Shown: positions 1 through 12,097, counted from the stretch's first letter. The stretch: DNA of 64,000 nt from an uncultured Collinsella sp. (GCA_902470815.1 CABRHS010000003.1:1-64000); one strand, 5' to 3'. Numbers and translations are program-made. Notes: generated by a model from the sequence alone, not told the origin.

Positions 1-155
1 ATACGGACCTCCGTCCCGACGCCCCAAAGGCGTCCAACTTTATGTCCGCAGTCCCTTTCGCCAAGATTATGCCAAGGATTATTGCGGGCGGCGTATCGGT
101 GAGTATAAAAGCGTGATGGTCGCAATCCCAGCAGGCACGGCGGCCTCATTGCGGA
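1..155. other. intergenic stretch, no gene seen
   Basis: No reading frame here looks coding and I see no tRNA or convincing promoter. The stretch lies downstream of the pyk terminator and upstream of whatever gene lies left of the window. Confidence 0.4.
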
Positions 156-192
156 TAAAAAATGGGTCCGCCGGTACTCGGCGGACCCATTT
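156..192 (-). terminator. rho-independent terminator of pyk
   Basis: A perfect 14-bp inverted repeat (160-173 with 179-192, arm AAATGGGTCCGCCG) has a 5-nt loop. Read on the minus strand it is followed by a run of T (the A run at 157-162). It lies about 45 bp past the pyk stop codon, so it most likely ends the pyk transcript. Confidence 0.85.
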
Positions 193-234
193 GAGGCAAC
201 GCGACTGTGGCCGCGATGCGGTGGGTGACTTGGC

Positions 235-1704
235 TTAGCGGACCTGAGCCACGTAGGCGAGGTTGGTGGAGGACACCTTGCCCTCGAGCTCGACGGAGAG
301 GCGAGCATCGCCGGCGGTGGCAACGGTGAGGTCGCCCTTCTCGACAAAGCCGAGCTCCTTGGCCGTCTCGACGGCCTTCACGATAGTGCCGTTGACGGTG
401 CCCTGAGTAATCTCGGCCTGGCGCGGAATGACGCCCCAGTACATGATCATCTGCTGGACAGCCCACTCGTGACGGGAGAACGCCAGGATGGGCATGTTCG
501 GGCGGAAGTGGGAGATCAGGCGGGCGGTGCGGCCAGTGGTGGTGGGCACGGTGATGCACTTGGCGCCCACGGCGGTGGCCATCTGGACGGCGGACATGCC
601 CACGACGTTGTTGACGACGCGAGTACCGGAAGCGCCCTCGGGCATGGCGAGCTCGGCGTGAACGGCCATGTGCTTCTCAGTCTCGATGGCGATGGAGGCC
701 TGCATCTTGACGGCCTCGACCGGGTACTTACCGGCAGCGGACTCGCCGGACAGCATAACGGCGTCGGTACCGTCATAAATGGCGTTGGCGACGTCGGCAA
801 CTTCGGCGCGCGTCGGGCGCGGGTTCTGCTGCATGGAGTCGAGCATCTGCGTAGCGGTGATAACGGGCTTGTAGGCCGCGTTGCACTTGGCGATGATTTC
901 CTTCTGGATGTGCGGAACGAGCTCGGGCTTAATCTCGATGCCCAGGTCGCCACGGGCGACCATGATGCCGTCGGAAGCCTCGAGAATCTCGTCAAAGTTC
1001 TCGACGCCCAGGGCGCACTCGATCTTCGGGAAGATCGTCACGTGCTCGCCGCCGTTCTCGCGGCACAGCTGGCGGATGTCCTCGACGGCCTTGCCGTTGC
1101 GGATGAAGGAGGCCGCGATGTAGTCGATGTTCTGGGTGAGGCCGAACAGGATGTCCTGACGGTCGCGCTCGGTGACGGCGGGCAGGGAGATGTCGACGTT
1201 GGGGATGTTGACGCCCTTGCGCTCGCCGATAAGGCCGTTGTTGAGGACGACGCAGTGCATGTCCTGGCCGTCGACGGACTCGACCTCGAGGCCGACCAGG
1301 CCGTCGTCGATCAGGATGATGGAGCCCTTCTCGGCCTCGGACGGGAGCTTCTCGTAGTCGAGGGAGATGTGGGAGGCGTTGCCGAGCCAGTCCTCGCTGG
1401 TGGGCTGGGCGGTGACGGTGATCTTGTCGCCGGCGTGGACCTCGACCTTGGCGTGGCCCTCGAGCAGGCCGGTGCGGACCTCGGGGCCCTTGGTGTCGAG
1501 CAGGATGCCGACGGGCTTGCCGACCTTGGCGGCGCAGCGGCGCACACGCTCGATGCGGCCCTGATGCTCCTCATAGGAGCCATGGGAGAAGTTGAAGCGG
1601 GCGACGTTCATGCCCGCCTTCAGCATCTCGCAGATAGTCTCGTCGTTGTCACAGGCAGGGCCCATGGTACAAACGATCTTGGTGCGCTTCAGTTTCTGCT
1701 GCAT
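235..1704 (-). CDS. pyk: pyruvate kinase
   Basis: Catalyses phosphoenolpyruvate + ADP to pyruvate + ATP, the last step of glycolysis, in the cytoplasm. The 489-residue protein has the family's ordered motifs: ARFNFSHG near residues 35-42, LLDTKGPE near 68-75, the active-site FPKIE with Lys227, and the metal-binding VARGDLG near 249-255. The C-terminal regulatory domain is present. Length is close to the usual 470-480. The ATG at 1704 has the purine-rich GGAGGT a few bases upstream on the minus strand. It appears monocistronic, with its own promoter (1763-1791) and terminator. Confidence 0.97.
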   Translation of the reverse strand: MQQKLKRTKIVCTMGPACDNDETICEMLKAGMNVARFNFSHGSYEEHQGRIERVRRCAAKVGKPVGILLDTKGPEVRTGLLEGHAKVEVHAGDKITVTAQPTSEDWLGNASHISLDYEKLPSEAEKGSIILIDDGLVGLEVESVDGQDMHCVVLNNGLIGERKGVNIPNVDISLPAVTERDRQDILFGLTQNIDYIAASFIRNGKAVEDIRQLCRENGGEHVTIFPKIECALGVENFDEILEASDGIMVARGDLGIEIKPELVPHIQKEIIAKCNAAYKPVITATQMLDSMQQNPRPTRAEVADVANAIYDGTDAVMLSGESAAGKYPVEAVKMQASIAIETEKHMAVHAELAMPEGASGTRVVNNVVGMSAVQMATAVGAKCITVPTTTGRTARLISHFRPNMPILAFSRHEWAVQQMIMYWGVIPRQAEITQGTVNGTIVKAVETAKELGFVEKGDLTVATAGDARLSVELEGKVSSTNLAYVAQVR

Positions 1705-1762
1705 TCAGACCTCCATCTGATGTCAGTGATAGGCGTTGTGGGCGAATACGTATGCAAGAGTC

Positions 1763-1791
1763 ATTATAGGAAAACCTACGCCGCTTATCGA
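1763..1791 (-). promoter_or_regulatory. promoter of pyk
   Basis: On the minus strand a perfect -10 TATAAT (complement of 1763-1768) lies 17 bp from TCGATA (complement of 1786-1791), a 4/6 match to the -35 consensus. The predicted start of transcription gives a leader of roughly 50 nt before the pyk ATG. Confidence 0.6.
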
Positions 1792-1928
1792 CATGAATCA
1801 ACCGTGTGCCGATTCAATTCATATTGAACTTGCTTCGAGCACTGCCTATCGTTCCGGTATGTGTGCATTGCGCCGAATCGCGTCCCCAGCTGGCATAGGG
1901 CCCAAAAGCTTGGGTACCATATCGACCA

Positions 1929-1964
1929 TTGACAAGCCCTTGCCCAGATTCCGGGAATTATAAT
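1929..1964 (+). promoter_or_regulatory. candidate promoter region of the P-type ATPase
   Basis: A perfect TATAAT is at 1959-1964. The best -35-like hexamer, a perfect TTGACA at 1929-1934, is 24 bp away, which is too long for a normal sigma-70-type spacing. A small palindrome ATTCC-G-GGAAT (1948-1958) sits immediately upstream of the -10 and could be an operator. The rest of the 331-bp gap between pyk and the ATPase (1705-2035) holds only the two divergent promoters. Confidence 0.4.
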
Positions 1965-2035
1965 CGGGTGTCAGACTGTTGGATTGGGGCGCAGCGCGCC
2001 TGCGTCCCGCTTGGCATACTCCGGGAGGGGTCAGA

Positions 2036-4714
<2,679 letters not shown>

Positions 4715-4737
4715 CAGGAAAGGACCTAAGCGTAAGC

Positions 4738-5886
4738 GTGGCTGACGTTTTGGAACATATTCCGAGCTTTGGGGACCTGCGTGCTTCCGGCGCGCAGGTC
4801 TCTGCGTTTGAAGAGGCGCGCTCGGAGCTGGCGGCTGCCGGCGATATCCCCGCTGATCAGATCGAGCTTGGTGCCGTGGTGCGCCTGGACCGCGGGTTCC
4901 CCATGATCGCGACTGCGTCGGGCGACCTCTTACGGGCCGAGCACGCCGTGGATTTTGCCAAGGGCAAACGCGGCAAGCGGGGAAAACATGCGAGAAGGGG
5001 CACCGGCCAGACGATTGGCGCAGATGCGGGTGGCGATCGGCTGCTCCCCGGCGTCGGCGACTTCGTCGCGGTGCGGGTGACGCCCGGGCACGACATGGGC
5101 GTGATCTTGCGCGTGCTGCCCCGTCGCACGGCGTTTGAGCGTTGGCGAGGCAAGAACCGCGGCGACCGGCAGGTGCTGGCCGCGAACGTCGACGTGATCT
5201 TCATCGTGCAGCCGCTGGGAGCCGAGCGCGATACCCTGTCGCTCATCCGCGACCGCGTGGCGCGCTCCCTCGTCCTTGCGCGCGATTGCGGGGCCGAGCC
5301 CGTGGTGGTCCTCGCCAAGATCGACCGGTGCGATCGCGCCGAGGTCGACGCGGTCATCGAGGATCTTCACCGCCTTGCGGGCGAGGGGGTGCGCGTGATC
5401 GCGACCTCGTCGCGCACGGGTTTGGGTCTCGACGAGGTGCGGGCCTGCGTGCCCAAAGGCACCGTCGCGATGATCTTGGGCGAATCCGGCGCGGGCAAAT
5501 CGACCCTGCTCAACTCCCTGCTGGGCGCCGACGCCCTCGAGACCAACGAGGTGCGCGAGCGCGACGACGCGGGCCGGCATACGACCGTGGCGCGCATCAT
5601 GGTCTCGCTCCCGGATCCCTGCGGCGTGATCGCCGACTGCCCGGGTCTGAGGTCGTTGCCGCTTGTGGGGCATGAGCGCGGCCTTGCCCGGACGTTCCCC
5701 GAGGTGGTGGAGGCCTCCCGCGCCTGCCGATTCAACGATTGCTCGCATGTTCATGAGCCCGGGTGCGCGGTGCTGCAAGGTGTTGAGGACGGCGAGATCG
5801 AGCGTGTCCGCGTCGACGCCTTCCTCTCCCTGGCCGCCGAGATGCGCGTGAGCGCGCAGAGCTTGGACCCGGACATCCATTTGTGA
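4738..5886 (+). CDS. rsgA: ribosome small-subunit-dependent GTPase A
   Basis: A circularly permuted GTPase that acts in late maturation of the 30S subunit. Motifs occur in the permuted order: G4-like AKID (about 190), G1 GESGAGKS (248-255) and G3 DCPG (300-303), then the C-terminal zinc-binding Cys/His cluster CRFNDCSHVHEPGC. The N-terminal OB-fold region carries a basic insertion (KGKRGKRGKHARRG) that could touch rRNA. The GTG at 4738 is chosen because GGAAAGGA lies upstream and 23 nt separate it from the ATPase stop. The gene may be cotranscribed with the ATPase; a terminator follows at 5951. Confidence 0.93.
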   Translation: MADVLEHIPSFGDLRASGAQVSAFEEARSELAAAGDIPADQIELGAVVRLDRGFPMIATASGDLLRAEHAVDFAKGKRGKRGKHARRGTGQTIGADAGGDRLLPGVGDFVAVRVTPGHDMGVILRVLPRRTAFERWRGKNRGDRQVLAANVDVIFIVQPLGAERDTLSLIRDRVARSLVLARDCGAEPVVVLAKIDRCDRAEVDAVIEDLHRLAGEGVRVIATSSRTGLGLDEVRACVPKGTVAMILGESGAGKSTLLNSLLGADALETNEVRERDDAGRHTTVARIMVSLPDPCGVIADCPGLRSLPLVGHERGLARTFPEVVEASRACRFNDCSHVHEPGCAVLQGVEDGEIERVRVDAFLSLAAEMRVSAQSLDPDIHL

Positions 5887-5950
5887 CCGGATCTTTCCGG
5901 TGGCCACCCGGGCCTCCGATCCGCTTCGGTTCCCAACTAAAACCCCATGT

Positions 5951-5983
5951 ATGAGCCGCCTGGAAACGGGTGGCTCATTTTTT
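5951..5983 (+). terminator. rho-independent terminator of rsgA
   Basis: ATGAGCCGCC pairs with GGTGGCTCAT (one G-T wobble) around a loop of about 8 nt, followed by a T6 run. It sits 65 bp past the rsgA stop and separates the ATPase-rsgA pair from the Tad operon. Confidence 0.85.
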
Positions 5984-6201
5984 GTCGGCATTCGAAGGGT
6001 GGAGGAAGTCGGCGCGAGATGTCGCGGGAGGTCGACTTGGCGACCTTCGCACCGCGGGCGGACACGGGTCTGACCGGTGCGGTCAGGTGATGGCCTGAGC
6101 CCTCGACAGGCCGCGGGGGAGTTTCCCATTTAGCCGGATCCCGATGGGGCGCGGGCGTTGAGAATCGAGCTGAGGGGCGCACGCGATGAGAGGAGGAGCA
6201 C
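5984..6201 (+). other. leader region of the Tad operon
   Basis: This GC-rich stretch between the rsgA terminator and cpaB shows no convincing -35/-10 pair and no coding frame. It ends with a strong ribosome-binding site (AGAGGAGGAG) just before the cpaB ATG. The promoter of the long Tad operon presumably lies here but I could not identify it. Confidence 0.35.
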
Positions 6202-6885
6202 ATGGATCGAAGAAAGCGTCTTTTGATCAGCGCGATGGCGGGAATCATCGCGGCGGTCGTCTCGTATGCGGCGATATCCGACGCGCGGCGCGAGGCGGAT
6301 CGGGTAAAGCGCGAGGCGATGGAGCAATATGGCGGGGATTTGACCGCCGTATGCGTTGCCAGCAGGGAGATCGAGCCGGGAGAGAAGATCGATGAGGGAA
6401 ACACGACTGTAACGGAATGGGCGTCGACGCTTCTTCCGGCGGGGTCGATCGAGGGATTGTCGGATGCCGTGGGCAGGACGGCGACGGCTCGGATTCCCGC
6501 ACATGCGCCCCTTGCCGAGGCGTATTTCAAGCACGAGGAGGGGGCGGTCGACGTGCCCCGCGGCATGGTCGCCGTATCCGTGGCGAGTGATTGCGAGCAC
6601 GCGGTGGGCGGGGCGATCGAGCGCGGAGAGCGGGTCGACGTGTACGCGCAGGGAGATGCCCTCGCGGACAAACTCGCGAGCGCGAAGGTGATCGACTCGA
6701 ACGTCCTCTCCGCAGGCGGGGGCGATGTCCAATGGGTGACCTTGGCGATCCGGCCTTCAGAGGTACGGGAGCTTTTGGCGGCGACGTCTCGAGGCATGGT
6801 GACGCTTGCGGTTCCGGGCGACGACTCCGATCAGGAGGATGAGCGGGAGGGCGAGCGGAAGCATGACGGCGACGCCGCCAGATAG
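6202..6885 (+). CDS. cpaB: Flp pilus assembly protein CpaB (SAF domain)
   Basis: A 227-aa protein with one N-terminal membrane segment (about residues 8-24) and a SAF-type domain, matching the CpaB/RcpC family that acts in assembly of the Tad (tight adherence) pilus. The motif region CVASREIEPGEKI (about 51-63) and the following VGRTATARIPAHAPL are typical of CpaB. The C-terminus is a charged, acidic/basic tail. The start follows AGGAGGAG at good spacing. It is the first gene of the locus, as in many actinobacterial tad clusters. Confidence 0.85.
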   Translation: MDRRKRLLISAMAGIIAAVVSYAAISDARREADRVKREAMEQYGGDLTAVCVASREIEPGEKIDEGNTTVTEWASTLLPAGSIEGLSDAVGRTATARIPAHAPLAEAYFKHEEGAVDVPRGMVAVSVASDCEHAVGGAIERGERVDVYAQGDALADKLASAKVIDSNVLSAGGGDVQWVTLAIRPSEVRELLAATSRGMVTLAVPGDDSDQEDEREGERKHDGDAAR

Positions 6886-6949
6886 GCCAAAGAAGGGAAG
6901 GCGGGGGCGCCCGCGGCGACGGGCCCCCGGTGATGCGAGGGTGGTATTC

Positions 6950-8470
6950 ATGGGGCAGATTTGGCTTGCCTATTGCGAGGACGCGTATTACGGGCGCGTT
7001 CGCGAGGAGGTGCTGAGGCGCGGAGGGGATGCGCGAATCGCGCGCGTCAATTCCGCGGAGGGCGCGATTCAGCTGGGAAGGGCGTGCGCGACCGGAAGCG
7101 TGGGCGTGATCGTGGCATGCGGCGCATCCGCGATCGATGCGTATGCAAACGACGTGCTGCGCTTGAGAAGCGAGCTGGGCGGTTGCGAATTGCTGGCGCT
7201 GTCGATCGGGGGCGGGCCCGTGTGCGCGGCGCGTCTGCTCCAGGCGGGCGCAACCGAGGTAATCGCGGAGGACGGCGATGTGGATGGGGGGCATCGGTCG
7301 GTCGGCTCGGGTGCTGCCACGGACCGCCGGGGCGACGTCGACCGGACCGCGATGGGGTGCGGCGCGCTGCCATGCGAGGCGGATCTGGTGCCCGTGGAGG
7401 AGCTCTGGCCTCCGCTCGACGAGCCGGACGGCCAGGCGGCTCCCATGGCGCCGGTTGCGTCGTCAGGGGATGAGCCGATGGGCGGGGCGCCGTTCGGCGC
7501 CGCGCCGGAGACGGCGTGGGGAAATCGCCCCGACGGTCCGCGCTGCGAGCATGCCGCGGTCCCCGCTGCGGCGGGGAGCCTGCGTGAGATTGCGGCTCAT
7601 GCGAACGCCATCGCCTCCATGGGGGAGGGGGCGTCCCGCGCCCCGCTCGTGACTGTCGTTTCGGGGCGAGGTGGCGTCGGCAAGACGACCCTCGTCGCCG
7701 CTCTCGCGGCGTGTTCCGCACACGCCGGGTTGCGGGCGGCGGTGCTCGATTTGGATCTCATGTGCGGGGACTTGCCGTCCGTGTTCGGGGTCGACGGGTT
7801 CAAGGGCATGGAGGGCCTGGTGACCCATGAGCGGGACGGGGTGCTCGCCGAATGCGATGTCGAGGCGACCGCCATGCGCATTGGTCCGGGCTTGACGCTG
7901 TGGGGGCCGTTGGCGGAAGGGGAGCGCGCCGAGCTGTTCGGCGGGCCCGTCGAGCAGCTCATAGGCGTTCTGCGCGGGGCGGCGGACATCATCTTCGCCG
8001 ACACCTCGTGCTGCTGGGGGGATGCGGTCGCCGTCGCAGTGGCCGCGTGCGACCGCTGTCTGGTGGTGGGGAGCGGGGGCGAGACATCGGGCACCTCGGC
8101 GTCGAGGGTGGTCAACCTCGCCGCGCGATTGGGCGTGCCCGCAACGCGCCTGACGAGCGTGTTCAACAAGATGGGTGGGCGCGGATGCGGCGAAGACGAG
8201 GCCCTGCGTTTCGAGATGGGGGCCTCCCTGTGCTCTCGCGTGAGGATCGCCGCCGGTGGCGATGATGTGTCGGGCATGCTTTCCTTCGGGAAGCTCGATG
8301 CGCTTCTCGACGGCGATGGGGCCTTCGCTCGGGATATCCGGGCCTTCACGGCCTCTCTACTGGGCGAGCTGGGCTGTCCGGCGGCGGCACGCGTGGCGAC
8401 GGATGCCCCCGAGCCCCGAAAGGCCAGATTCGGCCTGCCGTGGCGCAAGAGGGGTGGTGCGACTCGATGA
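6950..8470 (+). CDS. TadZ/CpaE-like ParA/MinD-type ATPase
   Basis: The N-terminal part begins like a receiver-type domain (IWLAYCEDAYYG), followed by a low-complexity linker rich in Pro/Gly/Asp and a MinD/ParA ATPase domain with the deviant Walker A GRGGVGKTT (about residue 240) and the DLDLMCGDLP segment. In Tad systems TadZ/CpaE localises the pilus machine. I use the ATG at 6950 because GAGGG lies 8 bp upstream and the fold appears to start there. An in-frame ATG at 6863 would overlap cpaB and add 29 residues, mostly Arg/Pro/Lys. The conserved C-terminal part ends ahead of a basic tail. The stop overlaps cpaF by ATGA. Confidence 0.85.
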   Translation: MGQIWLAYCEDAYYGRVREEVLRRGGDARIARVNSAEGAIQLGRACATGSVGVIVACGASAIDAYANDVLRLRSELGGCELLALSIGGGPVCAARLLQAGATEVIAEDGDVDGGHRSVGSGAATDRRGDVDRTAMGCGALPCEADLVPVEELWPPLDEPDGQAAPMAPVASSGDEPMGGAPFGAAPETAWGNRPDGPRCEHAAVPAAAGSLREIAAHANAIASMGEGASRAPLVTVVSGRGGVGKTTLVAALAACSAHAGLRAAVLDLDLMCGDLPSVFGVDGFKGMEGLVTHERDGVLAECDVEATAMRIGPGLTLWGPLAEGERAELFGGPVEQLIGVLRGAADIIFADTSCCWGDAVAVAVAACDRCLVVGSGGETSGTSASRVVNLAARLGVPATRLTSVFNKMGGRGCGEDEALRFEMGASLCSRVRIAAGGDDVSGMLSFGKLDALLDGDGAFARDIRAFTASLLGELGCPAAARVATDAPEPRKARFGLPWRKRGGATR

Positions 8471-9864
8471 GCTTGCTGCGACGTGTGGCGGCCGCCTCGA
8501 AGGGAGGCGGTCGAGAAGGGGCGCCGCCGGCGGTCCGATCCCCAATGGAGGGGCGGGTCGCGACCGCGCGCGCCCAGGCGTTGAGGTCCGAGCGGGTTCG
8601 CGTCACGCGCCTGATGATGGAGCGCGTGGGATTCACCGAGGTCGCCCGCATCGTCGCCATGGCAGATGCCGGGCGGGCCCGCCTTGAGCTCAGGCCGGCG
8701 CTCGAGGCCGTGATCAACGCCGACGGCAAGCTGGACGTGACGGGACCGGAGCGCGAGCTCGTCATCACGGACGTCTTGAACGACGTGGTGGGGTTGGGTC
8801 CGCTGCAGCCCCTGCTCGAGGATGACGAGATAACGGAGATCATGGTCAACGGTCGCGATCGGACGTTTGTCGAGCGCGGTGGCGTGCTGGTTCCCCTGGG
8901 CCGCCTCTTCGAGTCCGAGGAGCAGATCCGCATCCTCATCGACCGTGTCATCTCGCCGCTCGGCAGGCGCGTGGACGAGCGCAGCCCCATGGTGAACGCA
9001 CGGTTGCCAAACGGCTATCGCGTGAACGCCGTCATACCGCCCATCGCGCTTGACGGCCCGACTATGACCATACGCAAGTTCTCCGACCGCATTAGCGCGC
9101 TGGACCATCTGGTCAGATTGGGGTCGATGCCCGCCTGGTACGCGGAGCTGCTGTCCCTCGCGGTGCGCTTGAGACAAGATCTGGCCATCGCCGGGGGCAC
9201 CGGTTCAGGAAAGACGACGTTGCTCAATGCGCTCTCGTGCGAGATCCCGCACGGCGAGCGGATCGTGACCATCGAGGACTCCGCTGAGCTCAAGTTCACG
9301 CATCACCCGCATGTGGTGCGCTTGGAGGCGAGGGAGGCGTCCATCGAGGGGGAGGGGGAGGTGACCATACACGACTTGTTGGTGAACGCCCTGCGCATGA
9401 GACCGGACAGGATCGTGGTGGGTGAGGTGCGCAACCGCGAGGCGATAGACATGCTCGAGGCGATGAGCACCGGGCACGACGGGTCGCTCACGACCCTGCA
9501 CGCCGGAAGCGCCGAGGAGGCGGTGGTCCGGTTGACGTTGCTCGCGCGATACGGGATCGACTTGTCGAGCGAGCTGATCGAGGAGCAGATAGCCATGGCC
9601 CTCGACGGGATCGTCATGTCCGTGCGCGCGCCTTCAGGGAAGAGGTATGTCTCCTCGTACACGGGGGTCTCGCGTGCGGAGGGCGGTGGCGTGCGGCTGA
9701 CGGAGTACGTGCGATTCGACCCGTCTGCGCGCGCATGGACGTTGGCGCGGGAGCCCCCATTTATCGAGGATGCCCTGAGCGCGGGCGCGTTGAGTTGGGA
9801 GGAGGTCAATCGATGGAGAGGCTCGTGCCCATCTGCACCGGGCTGCTCGCGGCCATTAGCGTAG
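8467..9864 (+). CDS. cpaF: Tad pilus secretion ATPase CpaF/TadA
   Basis: A hexameric type II/IV secretion ATPase that powers pilin assembly at the membrane. The 465-aa protein has the N1B domain ([19 protein letters not shown] near 110-130), Walker [10 protein letters not shown] (about 242-250), the Asp-box region VTIEDSAEL, the Walker B region [11 protein letters not shown], and the His-box segment [11 protein letters not shown]. The ATG overlaps the TadZ stop. The reading frame continues 52 bp past the start of tadB, a long overlap that suggests translational coupling. Confidence 0.95.
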   Translation: MSLLRRVAAASKGGGREGAPPAVRSPMEGRVATARAQALRSERVRVTRLMMERVGFTEVARIVAMADAGRARLELRPALEAVINADGKLDVTGPERELVITDVLNDVVGLGPLQPLLEDDEITEIMVNGRDRTFVERGGVLVPLGRLFESEEQIRILIDRVISPLGRRVDERSPMVNARLPNGYRVNAVIPPIALDGPTMTIRKFSDRISALDHLVRLGSMPAWYAELLSLAVRLRQDLAIAGGTGSGKTTLLNALSCEIPHGERIVTIEDSAELKFTHHPHVVRLEAREASIEGEGEVTIHDLLVNALRMRPDRIVVGEVRNREAIDMLEAMSTGHDGSLTTLHAGSAEEAVVRLTLLARYGIDLSSELIEEQIAMALDGIVMSVRAPSGKRYVSSYTGVSRAEGGGVRLTEYVRFDPSARAWTLAREPPFIEDALSAGALSWEEVNRWRGSCPSAPGCSRPLA

Positions 9865-10568
9865 CGGGGCTGCAGCGGGTCGGGGGTCCTTGCGGCGCGC
9901 CGTGGCGCGCGCCCGTGGCGAGGTTGCGGGCATGTGCCGGCGAGGCTCTGGCGAGTGCGCGGGAGGCCCTGGCGTCGATGGAGGAGATGCTGGAGGCGCA
10001 TGGAGTCTCTACGCCGCGAAGGCGCGCCGAGGTCGCCCGCGTGGAGCGCGCGATGCCTGACGTGTTCGGTGGCCTGGCGGTTTCGTTGGGCTCGGGGCTG
10101 TCGCTGGGTCAGGCCATGCAGTACGTGGGGAGCCGCGCCGAGGGACGGGTGCGAGAGGAGCTCCTGCATGCCTCGGCGCTGATGAGCTGCGGGGTTTCTT
10201 CCGCCGAGGCGCTCGACGAGCTGACTGACCGGCTGGGAGCGCCGGGGCTCGACTTGGTGACATTGGCCCTGAAAGTCTCGCGACGGACCGGCGCGCCGTT
10301 GGCCGGCTTGCTCGCCGAGGCCGCGCATCTAGTCGAGGCGCGCATCGAGCTGACGAGAAGGCTCGAGGTCAAGACGGCTCAAGTGCGGATGTCGGCACGC
10401 ATGGTCGCGGGGATGCCGTTTGTGATGGTGGCGTTTCTCTCGGTTGTATCCGAGGATTTCCGCGCGGGGGTCATGACCGCACCGGGTTTGGGCTCGCTGG
10501 CTGCGGCCGCGCTGCTCAACGTGCTCGCATGGTCGATCATCCGGCGCGTGATGAAAGTCGAGGTGTGA
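9813..10568 (+). CDS. tadB: Tad pilus membrane platform protein TadB
   Basis: A type II secretion F-domain membrane protein of 251 aa, forming the inner-membrane platform with TadC. It has hydrophobic segments at the N-terminus (about 3-20) and two at the C-terminus (about 195-215 and 225-245) around a cytoplasmic helical region with [20 protein letters not shown], typical of the T2SSF domain. The start follows GGGAGGAGG by 7 bp and lies inside the cpaF 3' end. Confidence 0.85.
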   Translation: MERLVPICTGLLAAISVAGLQRVGGPCGAPWRAPVARLRACAGEALASAREALASMEEMLEAHGVSTPRRRAEVARVERAMPDVFGGLAVSLGSGLSLGQAMQYVGSRAEGRVREELLHASALMSCGVSSAEALDELTDRLGAPGLDLVTLALKVSRRTGAPLAGLLAEAAHLVEARIELTRRLEVKTAQVRMSARMVAGMPFVMVAFLSVVSEDFRAGVMTAPGLGSLAAAALLNVLAWSIIRRVMKVEV

Positions 10569-10573
10569 GGCGC

Positions 10574-11233
10574 ATGGCCATCCAAGAGACTGTGTCGCCC
10601 TTGATTGCGGGGGTGATGGCCTCGGGCTCGCTGTGGTTGCTGTCGGGCTGGGATCCGGTGGATCGCGGGGAGACGATCGGGAGGTTGTGGAGGCGCTGTG
10701 CCCGGACTGCCGCCGGGGCGCAGGGGGTGGTTGATCGCGTGTTGGCGAGTTTCCGGGCGCGCATGGGATCGCTCGGTCGCGCGGGCGCCGCGGTCGGTTC
10801 CGGGGAGGTGGCGGACATGATCGACATCGTCGGTTTGGGCTTGTCCGCAGGCCTCTCATTCGATGCCGCGCTGTCGTTGTACTGCGATGGGCGTCCCGGG
10901 GTGCTCGCGGGGCGGCTCGAGCGCGCGCTCCTCTCCTGGCAATCGGGAATCGCCTCGCGCGAGGAGGAGCTCGGTGCGACGGCCCGGGACTTGGGCGCGA
11001 GGGCGCTCGAGGTGTTCGCGGCCGCCGTTTCGCAGGCGCTTGAGCTTGGGGCGCCCTTGGCGGAGGCTCTTGCTGCCCAAGGTGTCGAGATCCGCGCGCA
11101 GCACCGCGCGGAGGTGGAGCGGGAGATCGAGCGAGCGCCCGTCAAGCTCTTGATCCCAACGGCCACGCTGATTTTGCCGGCCCTGCTTTTATCCATATTG
11201 GGCCCGCTGCTTGCCGCAGGCGGGATGATTTGA
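10574..11233 (+). CDS. tadC: Tad pilus membrane platform protein TadC
   Basis: The second T2SSF-type membrane protein (219 aa). It resembles TadB in layout: an N-terminal hydrophobic stretch, a helical core with DMIDIVGLGLSAGLSFDAAL, and a C-terminal hydrophobic pair ending in LLIPTATLILPALLLSIL. Its ATG is 5 nt after the tadB stop, so the two platform proteins are probably made together. The assignment to TadC rather than TadB rests on gene order. Confidence 0.82.
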   Translation: MAIQETVSPLIAGVMASGSLWLLSGWDPVDRGETIGRLWRRCARTAAGAQGVVDRVLASFRARMGSLGRAGAAVGSGEVADMIDIVGLGLSAGLSFDAALSLYCDGRPGVLAGRLERALLSWQSGIASREEELGATARDLGARALEVFAAAVSQALELGAPLAEALAAQGVEIRAQHRAEVEREIERAPVKLLIPTATLILPALLLSILGPLLAAGGMI

Positions 11234-11243
11234 GGAGGTCGCA

Positions 11244-11489
11244 ATGGTTGCACTGCATGAATGGCGTCGCAAGGCCGCGAAGGGGGCGCGCTCGGCGATC
11301 GCCGTCGCGCGCCGATCCGCCGGGCGAGCGGCGGGAGGGCTCTTGCGCGAGAAGGATGCCCAGGGAACGACGGAATACGCCATCCTGGTCGGGGTGCTAG
11401 TGGTCATCGCGATCGTGGCGATCGTCGCGTTCCGCGATCGCGTGAGCGAGTTGTGGGGCGCCATCTCGGATGGCATCAACGGCCTATGA
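11244..11489 (+). CDS. Flp-type IVb pilin
   Basis: An 81-aa pilin precursor, the likely main subunit of the Tad pilus. A positively charged leader of about 39 residues is followed by DAQGTTEYAILVG and a hydrophobic helix. QGTTEY is the conserved Flp processing region with Glu at +5, but the residue at -1 is Ala instead of the usual Gly. The leader is long for this family. The start follows TGAGGAGG. No prepilin peptidase (TadV/CpaA) gene is in the window. Confidence 0.88.
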   Translation: MVALHEWRRKAAKGARSAIAVARRSAGRAAGGLLREKDAQGTTEYAILVGVLVVIAIVAIVAFRDRVSELWGAISDGINGL

Positions 11490-12097
11490 GGTCCCTGTCG
11501 CGATGCTGGCGCGCCGCCGTGTATGCGCTTCCCCTCGCGTGCGCGACCTTTGGCCTGCTCACGGCGTTGCACGGTCGAGGTTTGGCGGACGGGGGCGATT
11601 GGCCCGATGGGGGCGAAGGCGCGGTGGGCCATGGGGAGACGGGGCGCGGGGAGGGGAGCGTTTCCGTCGAAAATCCCGCGCCCCTGCAGTCGGGCGCGGG
11701 GGAGCCGACGCTCGCCGGGATCGGTGAAGAGGTGCCCAGATTGACGGAGCGCCCCGCGAGCGAGAGCTCGCGCGAGAGATTCATGGCGGATCTCGATTTC
11801 GCCTCCAGACCGGATGGGGAATCTGGTGCCCATGCGGGTGAGGGTGGGCCGGGGAGCGCGGCGGTGACGTGGAGGGAGCGCTCGGACATCCCCGAGGCCG
11901 CCGAGGGGGTGCTTCGAGAGTATGTGAAGGTGGGTGGATCGACGGTCGCCATGAGCGGCTATCTGGACTTGAGGGGAAATGTATGGGGAGCCATCTTGCG
12001 GAACTCGGATGCGTGGTGCGACGTGGTCCTGGTGAGCACGGAGGACGGGAGCGAGAGCGCGGTGCGCGTGGTGAGGTTCCTCCCGGGGACGGCATGA
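11486..12097 (+). CDS. exported protein of unknown function in the Tad operon
   Basis: A 203-aa product not assigned to a known family. It has a hydrophobic N-terminal segment (about residues 11-27) that looks like a signal peptide or anchor, a low-complexity Gly/Glu/Ser-rich middle (about 30-120), and a compact C-terminal domain of about 65 residues (VLREYVKVGGSTVAMSGYLD onward). The ATG overlaps the pilin stop and the stop overlaps the next gene by ATGA, so it is translated as part of the pilus operon. It may be a pilus accessory or surface protein; that is inference from position. Confidence 0.75.
   Translation: MRSLSRCWRAAVYALPLACATFGLLTALHGRGLADGGDWPDGGEGAVGHGETGRGEGSVSVENPAPLQSGAGEPTLAGIGEEVPRLTERPASESSRERFMADLDFASRPDGESGAHAGEGGPGSAAVTWRERSDIPEAAEGVLREYVKVGGSTVAMSGYLDLRGNVWGAILRNSDAWCDVVLVSTEDGSESAVRVVRFLPGTA

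Noticed and set aside
469..1827. A 452-codon open frame on the plus strand across pyk
   Set aside because: It is the antisense shadow of pyruvate kinase in GC-rich DNA, with long His/Gly/Asp/Val-rich low-complexity sequence and no motifs.
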